The notes under the pieces are model-generated. The model was not told where the DNA came from, did no database searches, and saw nothing but the letters and a program-made list of their open reading frames with translations. A stretch of 25,219 bases of DNA, from contig DAOTVZ010000230.1 of NCBI GenBank assembly GCA_034436045.1, forward strand, positions 1-25,219. Reading direction: 5' to 3'. Made by a program: the position numbers and the translations under genes. The stretch is from H111-94 sp034436045. Lineage in GTDB: Bacteria > Chloroflexota > Ktedonobacteria > Ktedonobacterales > Ktedonobacteraceae. Below are positions 7,337-15,550 of this stretch, piece by piece (position 1 is the stretch's first letter; each line of letters opens with the position of its first letter).

Positions 7337-9226
7337 ATGAGCGAACAAACGACACAACGGATGACGATGGCTCAGGCCGTCATCGCCTTTCTCAAAAACC
7401 AGTATGTGGAACGCGACGGGCACGAACAAGCCTTTTTTGCCGGTTGCTTTGGCATCTTCGGACATGGCAATGTCGCCGGTATCGGGCAGGCATTACAGCA
7501 GATGCCTGAATTTCGCTATTACCAGGCACGCAATGAACAGGCGATGGTGCATGTAGCAGCAGCCTATGCCAAAACCAAAAATCGCTTACAGACATTTGCC
7601 TGCACGTCATCTATCGGCCCCGGCGCAACTAACATGGTCACAGGAGCGGCACTGGCAACGATCAATCGCTTGCCTGTCTTACTGCTGCCAGGCGATATTT
7701 TTGCGCGCCGCAACGTCGCTCCTGTGCTGCAACAACTCGAATCTGAACACTCACAAGACATCTCAGTCAACGATTGCTTCAAACCGGTAAGCCGCTACTG
7801 GGATCGCATCATGCGTCCTGAACAATTGCTGACCGCGCTTCCCGAAGCCATGCGCGTGCTAACCAGTCCGGCAGAGACGGGCGCGGTGACGCTGGCCTTG
7901 CCTGAAGATGTGCAAACGGAGGCATATGATTACCCGCTGAGCTTCTTCCGCCGCCGTGTCTGGCATGTGCCGCGCAACCGACCAGATCGCACTCTGCTAG
8001 AGCAGGCGGCAGCAGCAATTCGCAACAGCCAGCGCCCACTGATTATCTGTGGTGGCGGCGTAATCTATGCAGAGGCCACAGAGGTGCTACAACGCCTGGT
8101 CGATCAGACAGGCATTCCGGTGGGAGAAACAATGGCGGGCAAAGGCAGCATGCGCTATGACCATCCGCTCTGCCTGGGCGCGATAGGCGCTACCGGCACC
8201 TTCGCCGCCAATCGCGTGGCACGCGAAGCCGACCTGGTGATCGGCATTGGCACGCGCTACAGCGACTTTACCACCGCGTCAAAAACGGCCTTTCAAAACC
8301 CCTCAGTACGCTTCATCAATATCAACGTGACAGGCTTCGATGCGGGCAAACATCTGGCTTTGCCGTTAATAGGTGATGCAAAGGCAACATTGGAAGAACT
8401 ACTACCTCTGCTCGCCGGTTACTCGGTTGACCCGGCCTATCGCAACCAGGCAGCGCAACTGCATAGGGAGTGGGAGCAGGAGGTCGAGCGCATTTACGCC
8501 ATTCGCAATACACCCTTGCCAAGCCAGGGCGAACTGATCGGCGCAGTGAATGAATTGAGCGATCCTTCGGCGATTATGGTCTGTGCTGCCGGTAGCTTGC
8601 CGGGCGACCTGCACAAACTCTGGCGCGCGCGCCACCCCAAGAACTATCACCTGGAATATGGCTATAGCTGTATGGGCTATGAGATCGCGGGCGGCCTGGG
8701 TGTCAAGATGGCTGCACCTGAGCGCGATGTGTACGTAATGGTCGGCGACGGCTCCTACCTGATGATGAATAGTGAGATCGTGACCTCGGTTCAGGAGGGC
8801 TACAAACTCATTATTGTGCTGCTGGACAACGCAGGCTTCAAGAGTATCGGCTCGCTCAGCCGCTCGCTTGGCCAGGATGGCTTCGGCACACGCTATGTCT
8901 ATCCCCGCAACGGTGTCTGGCCGACCGACGTAGATGGATCAGAGGTCGAGACGTTGCCAGTTGATCTGGCGGCGAACGCGCGCAGCCTGGGTGCCCTGGT
9001 TTTCACGTGCAAAACGTATGAAGATTTCGTGCAGGCACTGAAAGACGCACGCAACTCTCCGCGCACTACGGTCGTCTACATCCAGAATGATCGCTATGTG
9101 GGCTTGCCCGACTACGAGGGCTGGTGGGATGTGCCGGTAGCCGAGGTCAGCACCTCACCCTCTGTACAAGCTGCCCGCGCCAAATGGGAAACGATGAGGA
9201 CGCAGGAACGCTACTTCCTGGAATAA
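7337..9226 (+). CDS. iolD: 3D-(3,5/4)-trihydroxycyclohexane-1,2-dione hydrolase, IolD
   Basis: The 629-residue protein is a thiamine-diphosphate enzyme of the acetolactate synthase superfamily at the normal IolD length. Visible parts are the N-terminal pyrimidine-binding domain with FFAGCFGIFGHGN (33-45) and YYQARNEQAMVHVAAAYAK (61-79, catalytic Glu67), a central domain beginning RPLIICGGGV, and the C-terminal diphosphate/Mg2+ motif VMVGDGSYLMMNSE (467-480) followed by LLDNAGFKSIGSLSRS. IolD hydrolytically opens the inositol-derived ring to 5-deoxy-glucuronate. The start ATG has GAGGGAAG just upstream, and the gene follows iolC by 20 bp. Assignment is secure from both motif wording and operon context. 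Confidence 0.96.
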   Translation: MSEQTTQRMTMAQAVIAFLKNQYVERDGHEQAFFAGCFGIFGHGNVAGIGQALQQMPEFRYYQARNEQAMVHVAAAYAKTKNRLQTFACTSSIGPGATNMVTGAALATINRLPVLLLPGDIFARRNVAPVLQQLESEHSQDISVNDCFKPVSRYWDRIMRPEQLLTALPEAMRVLTSPAETGAVTLALPEDVQTEAYDYPLSFFRRRVWHVPRNRPDRTLLEQAAAAIRNSQRPLIICGGGVIYAEATEVLQRLVDQTGIPVGETMAGKGSMRYDHPLCLGAIGATGTFAANRVAREADLVIGIGTRYSDFTTASKTAFQNPSVRFININVTGFDAGKHLALPLIGDAKATLEELLPLLAGYSVDPAYRNQAAQLHREWEQEVERIYAIRNTPLPSQGELIGAVNELSDPSAIMVCAAGSLPGDLHKLWRARHPKNYHLEYGYSCMGYEIAGGLGVKMAAPERDVYVMVGDGSYLMMNSEIVTSVQEGYKLIIVLLDNAGFKSIGSLSRSLGQDGFGTRYVYPRNGVWPTDVDGSEVETLPVDLAANARSLGALVFTCKTYEDFVQALKDARNSPRTTVVYIQNDRYVGLPDYEGWWDVPVAEVSTSPSVQAARAKWETMRTQERYFLE

Positions 9227-9258
9227 TTACGGACAAATTTCACAACGGAGGTGACACG

Positions 9259-10737
9259 ATGATTGAGAATGGGCAATTGCTCAACTACGTGGCGGGTAAA
9301 TGGCAACGCTCACGCGCGACGGAATTTCTTGATGTACGCAATCCAGCAACGGCAGAAACGTTGGTGCGCGTGCCCCTGACACCTGCCGACGAGGTTGATG
9401 AGGCCGTGCAGGCGGCGCAGAAGGCTTTTCCTGGTTGGCGTAGCACGCCACCAACACAACGCATCCAGTATCTTTTCAAGTTCAAACAGTTGCTGGAAGA
9501 ACATTTCGACGAGATTGCGCGTCTCACCGTAGATGAATGTGGCAAGACACTGGATGAGGCACGGGGAGAACTGCGGCGCGGCGTCGAGAATGTTGAGGTG
9601 GCGACCGGCATTCCATCATTGATGATGGGCTATAACGTGGAAGACATCGCGCACGGCATTGACGAACACATGTTTCGGCAACCGGTTGGCGTGGTGGCCG
9701 CGATTACACCTTTCAATTTTCCGGGCATGATTCCCCTCTGGTTCTTGCCCTACGCGATTGCCTGTGGCAACTGTTTTATCCTCAAACCCTCTGAGAAGGT
9801 GCCGATGACAATGAGCCGCGTCTTTGAGTTGATCGATCAATTAGGGCTTCCTGCGGGTGTAGTCAGCCTGGTCAACGGCAGCAAAGCTGTGGTCGATGCG
9901 CTGCTCGACCATCCCGTTGTACGCGCTATCTCGTTTGTAGGTTCTTCACCGGTGGCAAAATACATCTACAGTCGAGCCGCTGCTAACGGAAAGCGCGTGC
10001 AGTGTCAGGGTGGGGCCAAAAATCCGGTGGTGGTATTACCGGATGCCGATATGGAGACGGCAACGCGCATTATTGCCGACTCATCCTTTGGCTGCGCAGG
10101 TCAACGCTGCTTGGCCAGTTCAGTGGCAATCACAGTTGGCGAGGCGCACGACCCGTTCAGGAAGCGCATGGCACACGTGGCGGAGACACGCAAAGTCGGG
10201 TACGGCCTTGATCCCACCGTTGAGATGGGGCCGGTCATTACCCCCGAAAGCAAGCAACGCATCGAGTCTTTGATTGCAAAGGGTGTGGATGAAGGAGCCA
10301 GAGTGCTTGTCGATGGCCGCCACGCGACGATTGCTGGCTATGAACGCGGCTACTTTATCCGTCCTACGATTCTGGATAACGTCAATCCACGTGGCGAGAT
10401 AGCACGTACCGAAATCTTCGGGCCGGTTCTCAGCCTGATGCACGCCGATACCGTTGAGGAGGCGATTGAACTGGTAAATGCCGGTTCATATGGCAACATG
10501 GCTTCGCTCTTCACTACCAGTGGCGCTTCTGCGCGTAAGTTCCGCTACGAGGTGCAGGCGGGCAATATTGGTATCAACATTGGTGTGGCCGCCCCGATGG
10601 CCTTCTTCCCGTTCTCCGGTTGGAAGGATAGTTTCTTCGGCGATATGCACGCACAAGGCCGCGACGCCATCGAGTTCTACACCGAGAAGAAGGTCGTGGT
10701 CGAGCGCTGGCCACGAGAATGGTCGCGTAAGTTCTAA
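9259..10737 (+). CDS. iolA: (Methyl)malonate-semialdehyde dehydrogenase, CoA-acylating, IolA/MmsA
   Basis: The 492-residue protein is an aldehyde dehydrogenase with ITPFNFPGMIPLW (N153), CQGGAKNPVVVLPDAD, where ordinary ALDHs have an ELGG glutamate, and FGCAGQRCLASS with the catalytic Cys284. Loss of the general-base glutamate and the GQRC wording are hallmarks of the CoA-dependent methylmalonate-semialdehyde dehydrogenase family. It converts malonate semialdehyde, NAD+ and CoA into acetyl-CoA and CO2, the last step of inositol breakdown. The ATG at 9259 is chosen because GGAGGT (9247-9252) lies 6 nt upstream; a longer in-frame version would overlap iolD. The C-terminal RDAIEFYTEKKVVVERW is the family's usual ending. 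Confidence 0.95.
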   Translation: MIENGQLLNYVAGKWQRSRATEFLDVRNPATAETLVRVPLTPADEVDEAVQAAQKAFPGWRSTPPTQRIQYLFKFKQLLEEHFDEIARLTVDECGKTLDEARGELRRGVENVEVATGIPSLMMGYNVEDIAHGIDEHMFRQPVGVVAAITPFNFPGMIPLWFLPYAIACGNCFILKPSEKVPMTMSRVFELIDQLGLPAGVVSLVNGSKAVVDALLDHPVVRAISFVGSSPVAKYIYSRAAANGKRVQCQGGAKNPVVVLPDADMETATRIIADSSFGCAGQRCLASSVAITVGEAHDPFRKRMAHVAETRKVGYGLDPTVEMGPVITPESKQRIESLIAKGVDEGARVLVDGRHATIAGYERGYFIRPTILDNVNPRGEIARTEIFGPVLSLMHADTVEEAIELVNAGSYGNMASLFTTSGASARKFRYEVQAGNIGINIGVAAPMAFFPFSGWKDSFFGDMHAQGRDAIEFYTEKKVVVERWPREWSRKF

Positions 10738-10771
10738 ACAATGGCTGGCGCATGTATCAGGGAGGCAATTT

Positions 10772-11821
10772 ATGAAAGTTAAAATTACTCGCGGTAAATA
10801 CAACGGCATCAACGCCTGTGCCGATAGTCAGGGCATCATCGCCGCGCTGGCGGTCGATCATCGTAGTAATCTTCAAGAGGCCATTGCGAAGGCGCGTGGG
10901 GAACAAGGTCAGGCGACGGCAGAGGATATGCGCGCGTTTAAGACCGCCGTGACGCGCATCCTGACGCCACTAGCCAGCGCCATCCTGCTGGATGTGGAGT
11001 ATGGCCTTGAGGCCATTGCCAGTCGTGCCAACAATATCGGCGTGCTACTGTCCTACGAGAAATCCGGCTACGATGCCAACACGCCAGGGCGTCTCCCTGA
11101 TCTCATGCCGGAGTGGAGCGCGCGGAGATTAGTAGAGGCCGGGGCGCAGGCAATCAAGATACTGCTCTACTATAACCCGTTCGATGATTCACATATTAAC
11201 TCAATCAAGCAAGCTTATATTGAGCGCATTGGAGCCGAGTGCGTGGCTCTCGACGTGCCATTCTTCCTGGAGCCGATAGTTTACGATGCATCTATCGGCG
11301 ACGAGAAGAGCCTGGCGTTCGCTTCTAAAAAGCCTGAGTATGTAACGCGCGCTATCGAGGAATTTTCCAAAGCGCGCTATGGCGTAGATGTCCTCAAAGT
11401 GGAACTGCCGGTCAATCCCGCCTTTGTCGCAGGTACGCGCGCCTTCACAGGCGAGGGCACAGCCTACTCGCGCCAGGAGGCCATCGAACATTTCCGCAAC
11501 GCGGCAAGCGCAAGTACCAAACCGATCATTTACCTGAGCGCCGGTAGCAGCGACGTTGTTTTCCGCGAGATGCTGGAACTGGCGGCGGAGGCCGGAGTGA
11601 AATACAGCGGCGTTCTCTGTGGGCGCGCAACGTGGCAAGATGGCATCGCCATTTACGCACGCGCAGGGATTGCGGCGCTGGAAGACTGGTTGATGACACA
11701 GGGCCGACAAAATATGCAGGCCCTCAACGACGTGCTGGCACGCGGCGCAACTCCCTGGTGGGATACCTATGGTGGCAAGGACAATATAGAGGTCGTGCCT
11801 CTTTTTAAGCAGGATGCTTAG
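10772..11821 (+). CDS. LacD-type class I aldolase (tagatose-1,6-bisphosphate aldolase-like), probable inositol-pathway aldolase
   Basis: The 349-residue protein has the DeoC/LacD TIM-barrel pattern: NACADSQGIIAALAVDHR (14-31), ILLDVEYGLEA (71-81), AIKILLYYNP (127-136), FFLEPIVYD (164-172), DVLKVELPVN (206-215), with K209 as the probable Schiff-base lysine, and PIIYLSAGSS (251-260). SD GGAGG (10761-10765) fixes the ATG; the frame is open further upstream but that part overlaps iolA. LacD cleaves tagatose 1,6-bisphosphate. Here every other inositol step is encoded next to it and no class II IolJ is present, so cleavage of 2-deoxy-5-keto-gluconate 6-phosphate into DHAP and malonate semialdehyde is the likely job. 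That activity is inferred from context, not read from residues. Confidence 0.88.
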   Translation: MKVKITRGKYNGINACADSQGIIAALAVDHRSNLQEAIAKARGEQGQATAEDMRAFKTAVTRILTPLASAILLDVEYGLEAIASRANNIGVLLSYEKSGYDANTPGRLPDLMPEWSARRLVEAGAQAIKILLYYNPFDDSHINSIKQAYIERIGAECVALDVPFFLEPIVYDASIGDEKSLAFASKKPEYVTRAIEEFSKARYGVDVLKVELPVNPAFVAGTRAFTGEGTAYSRQEAIEHFRNAASASTKPIIYLSAGSSDVVFREMLELAAEAGVKYSGVLCGRATWQDGIAIYARAGIAALEDWLMTQGRQNMQALNDVLARGATPWWDTYGGKDNIEVVPLFKQDA

Positions 11822-11832
11822 GAGGAATATCT
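11819..11832 (+). promoter_or_regulatory. Orphan Shine-Dalgarno after the aldolase stop
   Basis: A perfect GGAGG (11821-11825) overlaps the last base of the aldolase stop codon, but no ATG, GTG or TTG follows at a usable distance on the + strand; instead the stop codon of an opposite-strand acetyltransferase lies at 11833. All other operon genes have an SD of this kind just before their start, so this may be the remnant of a lost downstream gene. Confidence 0.4.
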
Positions 11833-12429
11833 TTATTTCCTGCGCATCCCCCACACCCGCAACGTTGTACCTGGCACGATGCCATCGCTCACGACGGTGA
11901 AGCCGTGCTTTTCGTAGAAAGGCACGTTCACTTCCTTCGTCGTCTCCAGATAGCAAGGAAGGCCCTGGCGGTCGGCACGGGCCAGGATAGGCTGAATGAG
12001 ATGGCTCCCCAGCCCCTGACGCTGGCGAGTCGGCTCTACGCCGAGGCCCCAGAGATACCAGTGCGGGCCAGAGACAGCGCGCGCATGGACCTCGTCGGTA
12101 TAAAGGGCAAAGGTAATACTACGACGTTGCTCGGACAGATCAAAGGCGAACAACGCGCCAGGAGCCAGGCGCAGAAGTCTCCATGTCGAGACGGTGGTAT
12201 TGCCCGGCGTGAGCCAACAGGCTACACCTTCCACCCCTGCTGTAGTATAAACTTCGCCGTAGCGCAAGGCATAGCGCACCACAATACGATAGAATGCAGG
12301 AAGGACACGTGTACGGCGGGCTTCATCGGGAACCATATACTGTACCAGGGGATCGTGATAGAAAGCCCGGCAAAGCACGTCAGATGCCTGTTTAACTTGC
12401 AATGGGGCGAGACGAATGATTTCATTCAT
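11833..12429 (-). CDS. GNAT-family N-acetyltransferase
   Basis: The 198-residue protein has a single GNAT fold. The acetyl-CoA-binding motif A is WYLWGLGVEPTRQRQGLGSHL (about 124-144), with RQRQGLG matching the R/Q-x-x-G-x-G/A loop, and motif B is NVPFYEKHGF (168-177). The N-terminal CRAFYHDPLVQYMVPDE is frequent in acetyltransferases of unknown small-molecule or peptide substrate. It faces the inositol operon convergently, with only 11 bp between stop codons and no recognisable terminator. It follows the Uma2-family gene by 37 bp on the same strand, so the two may be co-transcribed. AGGA upstream of the ATG is a modest SD. The substrate cannot be predicted. Confidence 0.88.
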   Translation of the reverse strand: MNEIIRLAPLQVKQASDVLCRAFYHDPLVQYMVPDEARRTRVLPAFYRIVVRYALRYGEVYTTAGVEGVACWLTPGNTTVSTWRLLRLAPGALFAFDLSEQRRSITFALYTDEVHARAVSGPHWYLWGLGVEPTRQRQGLGSHLIQPILARADRQGLPCYLETTKEVNVPFYEKHGFTVVSDGIVPGTTLRVWGMRRK

Positions 12430-12466
12430 GATTGCTAATCCTGTAGCATCTCAAAAGTGAGGAATC

Positions 12467-13087
12467 CTATTTATCTTCTTCTGCTGGTTCAATTATCTCC
12501 AGCGGTACGACGGTGCGCTTTTCGGTTGGAATATTCAGACGCCGGTAGAGATCGGCAACACGGATAATTACATTCAGACTGGTAAGCGGGAACTGGTCAT
12601 CATGCCCGTACTCCTGATATTCCCAGCCGGAGGGAGTTCGTGTGATGACCTCGACATGCTGGACATACTGGCTAATCAGTACAATTTCCTGGATGCTGGC
12701 TTTGGCTTGATAGTGGAGCAGTTTATAAGTACGGTCTCTGGCTTCAGTACTTTTGGATAGCACCTCAACAACGAGACGAGGCGAGTCGAGGAAAAAAGCC
12801 TCACCCAGGTCGGATGGGTCGCACGTGACGACTACATCTGGCATCATCATAACTTCAGAAGTAAGCCGCACCACACGATCAACCATGTAGGGGCGGCATG
12901 GTGTGTCATCGTCTAATGCGTCATCTAACGCACGCCACATATTGGCACTGATAGCAGCATGATTAGCACTGCTGCCCGCCATTGCGTAAATGTCGCCATG
13001 ATCGTATTCCAGCCGTTGCTCTGTGTTTTGTAACAGAGTAAGATATTGCTTGACGCTATAATGCCGCTTGCCTGGCTTAGCAACCAT
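12467..13087 (-). CDS. Uma2-family (DUF820) restriction-endonuclease-fold protein
   Basis: The 206-residue protein reads as a Uma2 member: YSVKQYLTLLQNTEQRLEYDHGDIYAMAG (10-38, including E27 and the G/Y pattern), a conserved histidine in SANHAAISANM, MMPDVVVTCD (81-90, D84), and PRLVVEVLSKST (103-114, E108 and K112), which forms the PD-(D/E)XK-like active site. The length is normal. Members are abundant in cyanobacteria, Chloroflexota and Deinococcus relatives; their biological role is not well established, and nuclease activity is predicted from fold. SD AGGTGA lies 5-6 nt before the ATG. A TATAAT box is placed about 30 bp upstream of the start. Confidence 0.92.
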   Translation of the reverse strand: MVAKPGKRHYSVKQYLTLLQNTEQRLEYDHGDIYAMAGSSANHAAISANMWRALDDALDDDTPCRPYMVDRVVRLTSEVMMMPDVVVTCDPSDLGEAFFLDSPRLVVEVLSKSTEARDRTYKLLHYQAKASIQEIVLISQYVQHVEVITRTPSGWEYQEYGHDDQFPLTSLNVIIRVADLYRRLNIPTEKRTVVPLEIIEPAEEDK

Positions 13088-13117
13088 CGAGAATCACCTG
13101 TCTTTATTCTGATCACT

Positions 13118-13123
13118 ATTATA
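13118..13123 (-). promoter_or_regulatory. Candidate -10 element of the Uma2-family gene
   Basis: On the minus strand this reads TATAAT exactly, 31 bp before the start codon of the Uma2-family gene. No good -35 hexamer sits 16-18 bp further upstream, in the last codons of the YCII-like gene, so this promoter is only moderately supported. Confidence 0.4.
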
Positions 13124-13141
13124 AACCATAACTGTATGATG

Positions 13142-13477
13142 CTACGGCAAACAGTCTCCAGGGAAACTGCGGCACGAGTGGATTTCGTAGATGAAGATGC
13201 CTGCCTGAACGCCAGGGTCTTCATCCATGATCTTTTTCACCGTTTCAACCGGGGCGTTGAAGATGCAGATACCTGATGTATCGCTACCGTCACTGATTGG
13301 ACAGACAATAGGCAAAATGCCCTCGACGCGCAAAGCATGGTTTCTGCGACCGTGTTCCCAGATGATCTTGTCCGCGCCTTCCTCGCGTTTTTTTGGTCCG
13401 GCCTTCAAAATAACGGCAGTATAGGGTCTGGTTGTAGCCTGCATCTGATACATATATTCATCAGTAATAATGGTCAT
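13142..13477 (-). CDS. YCII-related domain protein
   Basis: The 111-residue single-domain protein resembles the YCII-related family (dimeric alpha-beta ferredoxin-like fold). Supporting segments are YTAVILKAGPKK (about 19-30), WEHGRRNHALRVEGILPIVCPI with the family's HxxHxxxL-like helix region and a conserved histidine, ICIFNAPVETVKKIMDEDPGVQAG, and a C-terminal EIHSCRSFPGD. Family members are small cytosolic proteins, mostly without a defined reaction. It lies between the Uma2 gene (54 bp downstream) and a small GNAT gene (153 bp upstream), all on the - strand. The ATG is preceded by a purine-rich GAGAGGAAAGAAG, so the start is credible though the spacing is a little long. Confidence 0.75.
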   Translation of the reverse strand: MTIITDEYMYQMQATTRPYTAVILKAGPKKREEGADKIIWEHGRRNHALRVEGILPIVCPISDGSDTSGICIFNAPVETVKKIMDEDPGVQAGIFIYEIHSCRSFPGDCLP

Positions 13478-13553
13478 AGAAATCTTCTTTCCTCTCTTTG
13501 AGTTTAGTACAGACGGGATAAGGTCGCATTTCCAGCTCGCCCCATTAGCTATC

Positions 13554-13567
13554 GCGTGTGGACACGC
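13554..13567. repeat. 14-bp near-perfect palindrome upstream of the YCII-like gene
   Basis: Arms GCGTGT and ACACGC are perfect complements with a two-base centre (GG). It lies about 77 bp upstream of the YCII-like start. It may be an operator half-site pair, but there is no second copy in the window and no regulator gene next to it, so no function is assigned. The flanking 153-bp gap shows nothing else of note. Confidence 0.3.
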
Positions 13568-13630
13568 TTACCTTATTGTTCTTTTTCATGCGCGAAAAAC
13601 AGGAAGAGATAAGGATAGCAAAGGAGCATG

Positions 13631-13930
13631 TTACTCTTCCTCGACGAGATCACGGTAGTCGGGATGCACCAGGGCTTTGTATTCGGGATGTCGCCGGATG
13701 TAACCGGCCACAAACGGGCAGAACGGCACTACCGCGAGATGCTGTGTGCGCGCGTCATCCAGCGCCGCCTTCACCAGCGTACTTGCGACGCCCCGACCTT
13801 CCAGTTCACGCGGTACCTCGGTATGAATGAAGAAGACCGTATCTCCTCTGCGTCGATATTCGGCCACCGCCATATGCTGATCCAGATGAGCCTCCCAGCG
13901 CTGGGCATCCTGGTTGTTTTCGATTTTCAA
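13631..13930 (-). CDS. Small YidJ-type GNAT acetyltransferase
   Basis: About 99 residues, a length typical of the minimal GNAT subfamily (YidJ-like, PF14542 type). Diagnostic features are AVAEYRRRGDTVFFIHTEVPRELEGRGVASTLVKAALDDAR, with the EGRGVAS acetyl-CoA loop, and the ending VPFCPFVAGYIRRHPEY, where the FCP/FVAGYI/HPEY wording is highly characteristic. The start is set at TTG 13930, because GAGAGG lies 8 nt upstream; a GTG nine bases earlier also keeps the frame but would overlap that SD. Targets of this family are unknown; roles in small-molecule detoxification are proposed. It follows glgA on the same strand by 130 bp. Confidence 0.88.
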   Translation of the reverse strand: MKIENNQDAQRWEAHLDQHMAVAEYRRRGDTVFFIHTEVPRELEGRGVASTLVKAALDDARTQHLAVVPFCPFVAGYIRRHPEYKALVHPDYRDLVEEE

Positions 13931-14007
13931 GTTGTTCACCTCTCTGTGTATCGTTGCTACCTCTCGCTCACAAGCGGAGAAGGGGTGACGTTCCTCCTAC
14001 TAAGGGT

Positions 14008-14016
14008 ACTATAGCA
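14008..14016 (-). promoter_or_regulatory. Candidate extended -10 promoter of the small GNAT gene
   Basis: The minus strand reads TGCTATAGT, an extended -10 (TGn plus TATAGT, 5 of 6 bases of the consensus). It sits in the 129-bp gap after glgA and about 80 bp before the GNAT start. An SD-like AGGAGG (minus strand, near 13998-13993) follows it without a nearby start codon. Confidence 0.4.
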
Positions 14017-14059
14017 CCAGTTTCGTGAGAATTGCTCCCGTGAAAAGAGGTTGGTGAGC

Positions 14060-15550
14060 TTATAATGGGGGCAGGCGCAGCAGACGCGCGTATAAATCAC
14101 TATAGGCACGGGCGCTGGCCGACCATTGTGAGTCGTAGGCCATTGCGCGCGCGACGAGCGTGGGCCAACGCTCGCGCTCGGCGTAATGTCGTAAGGCACG
14201 GCGTAAAGCATCGAGGAGCGCAGGAGCAGCATATGGCGTGAAACTGATGCCGTTGCCCGTTGCCGGTTGTGCATCCAGGTCAGTTACCGTGTCGGCCAGT
14301 CCACCGGTCGCGTGCACGATGGGCAATGTGCCGTAACGGAGTGCGATCAGTTGTCCGAGGCCGCCCGGCTCAAAGGCGCTGGGCATGAGAAAGAAATCTG
14401 AACCGGCATAAATACGATGTGACAGGGGAACATCAAAACCGATATGTACGCGCGTATTGTTCGTGCGACTGGCTAAATCACGGAAGAGTTGCTCATATTG
14501 TGGATGGCCAGTACCCAGGACAATAAGCTGGAGCGGCAGATTGCCAAGTTCATGCGCAATCTCGGCCAGCAGATCAAAGCCCTTTTGATCGACCAGGCGA
14601 CTGACAATGCCAATGAGCGGTACGTCAGGGTCATCCGCCAGGCCAAACTCCTGGCGTAACGCAGAGCGATTGCGTGCTTTGGCCTCTACAGCATTCTCAG
14701 GCGTGTACTGTGCCGCCAGGCTCTTATCGGTAGCAGGATTCCATTCTTGCCAGTCGATGCCGTTAGGAATGCCAAAGAGGCGCGTATGACGCTGAAAGAG
14801 TATCTCGTCTAACCCCCAACCGTAGTCCATCGTCTGAATCTCTTCCGCATAGCGGTGAGAGACGGTACTAATGGCATCGGCATACATAATCCCCGCTTTC
14901 ATCCAGTTCACGTCACCCCAAAATTCCAGGCCATCCTGGATAAAGACGCGCGCCGGGTCCAGGCCGGCTTCGTTCAGGATAGAGGGGTTCCAGCGTCCTT
15001 GATACTGAAGGTTGTGAATGGTGTAGACAATACGCGCCATGCCATCACGTAAAAGGTAGCGATAATTCGTGCGCAAGTAAGCGGCACAAGGCGCAGTCTG
15101 CCAATCATTGAGATGGAAAATATCGGGCCAGAACCCTAGACGTGGCAACACCTCCAGTAAACCCCGACAGAAGAGCAGGAAGCGGCGTTGTTCATCGAGC
15201 TGATCCAATCCCAGGTAAATACGCTGATGCCGCCCGAAATACCAATCATGTTCGAGTAAGTACACCGTAACGGATGAATCTGGTAACATGGCGCGCCAGA
15301 TAGCGATGGTTTGCTCGAAACCCGCAAGCTGGAAGGTGTGCCAGATGCCAGTATGCTGCAACATGCGATAGGCCGGGTCAATGAGGCCATAGCGCGGCAA
15401 GAAGATGCGTACATCGTGTCCAAGCGCCGCCAGCGCTTTAGGCAGACTGCCGATGACATCGGCCACGCCGCCTTCTTTTGCAAACGGAGCTGCTTCTGTC
15501 GCAACCATCAAAACTTTGAGATGTTGCTCGTTACTCATACTTATACTCAT
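14060..15550 (-). CDS. glgA: Glycogen synthase, ADP-glucose type, GlgA
   Basis: The 496-residue protein is a GT5-family glycosyltransferase. The N-terminal ADP-glucose site is EAAPFAKEGGVADVIGSLP (19-37), in which KEGG is the KxGG motif; FHLNDWQTA and IVYTIHNLQYQGRW follow; the C-terminal half has IGIVSRLVDQKGFDLL and the PSAFEPGGLGQLIALRYGTLPIVHATGGLADTV block with the catalytic glutamate region. It extends alpha-1,4-glucan chains from ADP-glucose. The gene lies 77 bp downstream of glgC on the same strand, so the two probably form an operon. The start is uncertain: ATG codons at 15550 and 15538 are both in frame and neither has a clear SD. Confidence 0.96.
   Translation of the reverse strand: MSISMSNEQHLKVLMVATEAAPFAKEGGVADVIGSLPKALAALGHDVRIFLPRYGLIDPAYRMLQHTGIWHTFQLAGFEQTIAIWRAMLPDSSVTVYLLEHDWYFGRHQRIYLGLDQLDEQRRFLLFCRGLLEVLPRLGFWPDIFHLNDWQTAPCAAYLRTNYRYLLRDGMARIVYTIHNLQYQGRWNPSILNEAGLDPARVFIQDGLEFWGDVNWMKAGIMYADAISTVSHRYAEEIQTMDYGWGLDEILFQRHTRLFGIPNGIDWQEWNPATDKSLAAQYTPENAVEAKARNRSALRQEFGLADDPDVPLIGIVSRLVDQKGFDLLAEIAHELGNLPLQLIVLGTGHPQYEQLFRDLASRTNNTRVHIGFDVPLSHRIYAGSDFFLMPSAFEPGGLGQLIALRYGTLPIVHATGGLADTVTDLDAQPATGNGISFTPYAAPALLDALRRALRHYAERERWPTLVARAMAYDSQWSASARAYSDLYARLLRLPPL

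Noticed and set aside
13554..13567. GCGTGT/ACACGC palindrome as a terminator for the small GNAT gene
   Set aside because: On the minus strand no T-rich tract follows; it remains only an unassigned palindrome.
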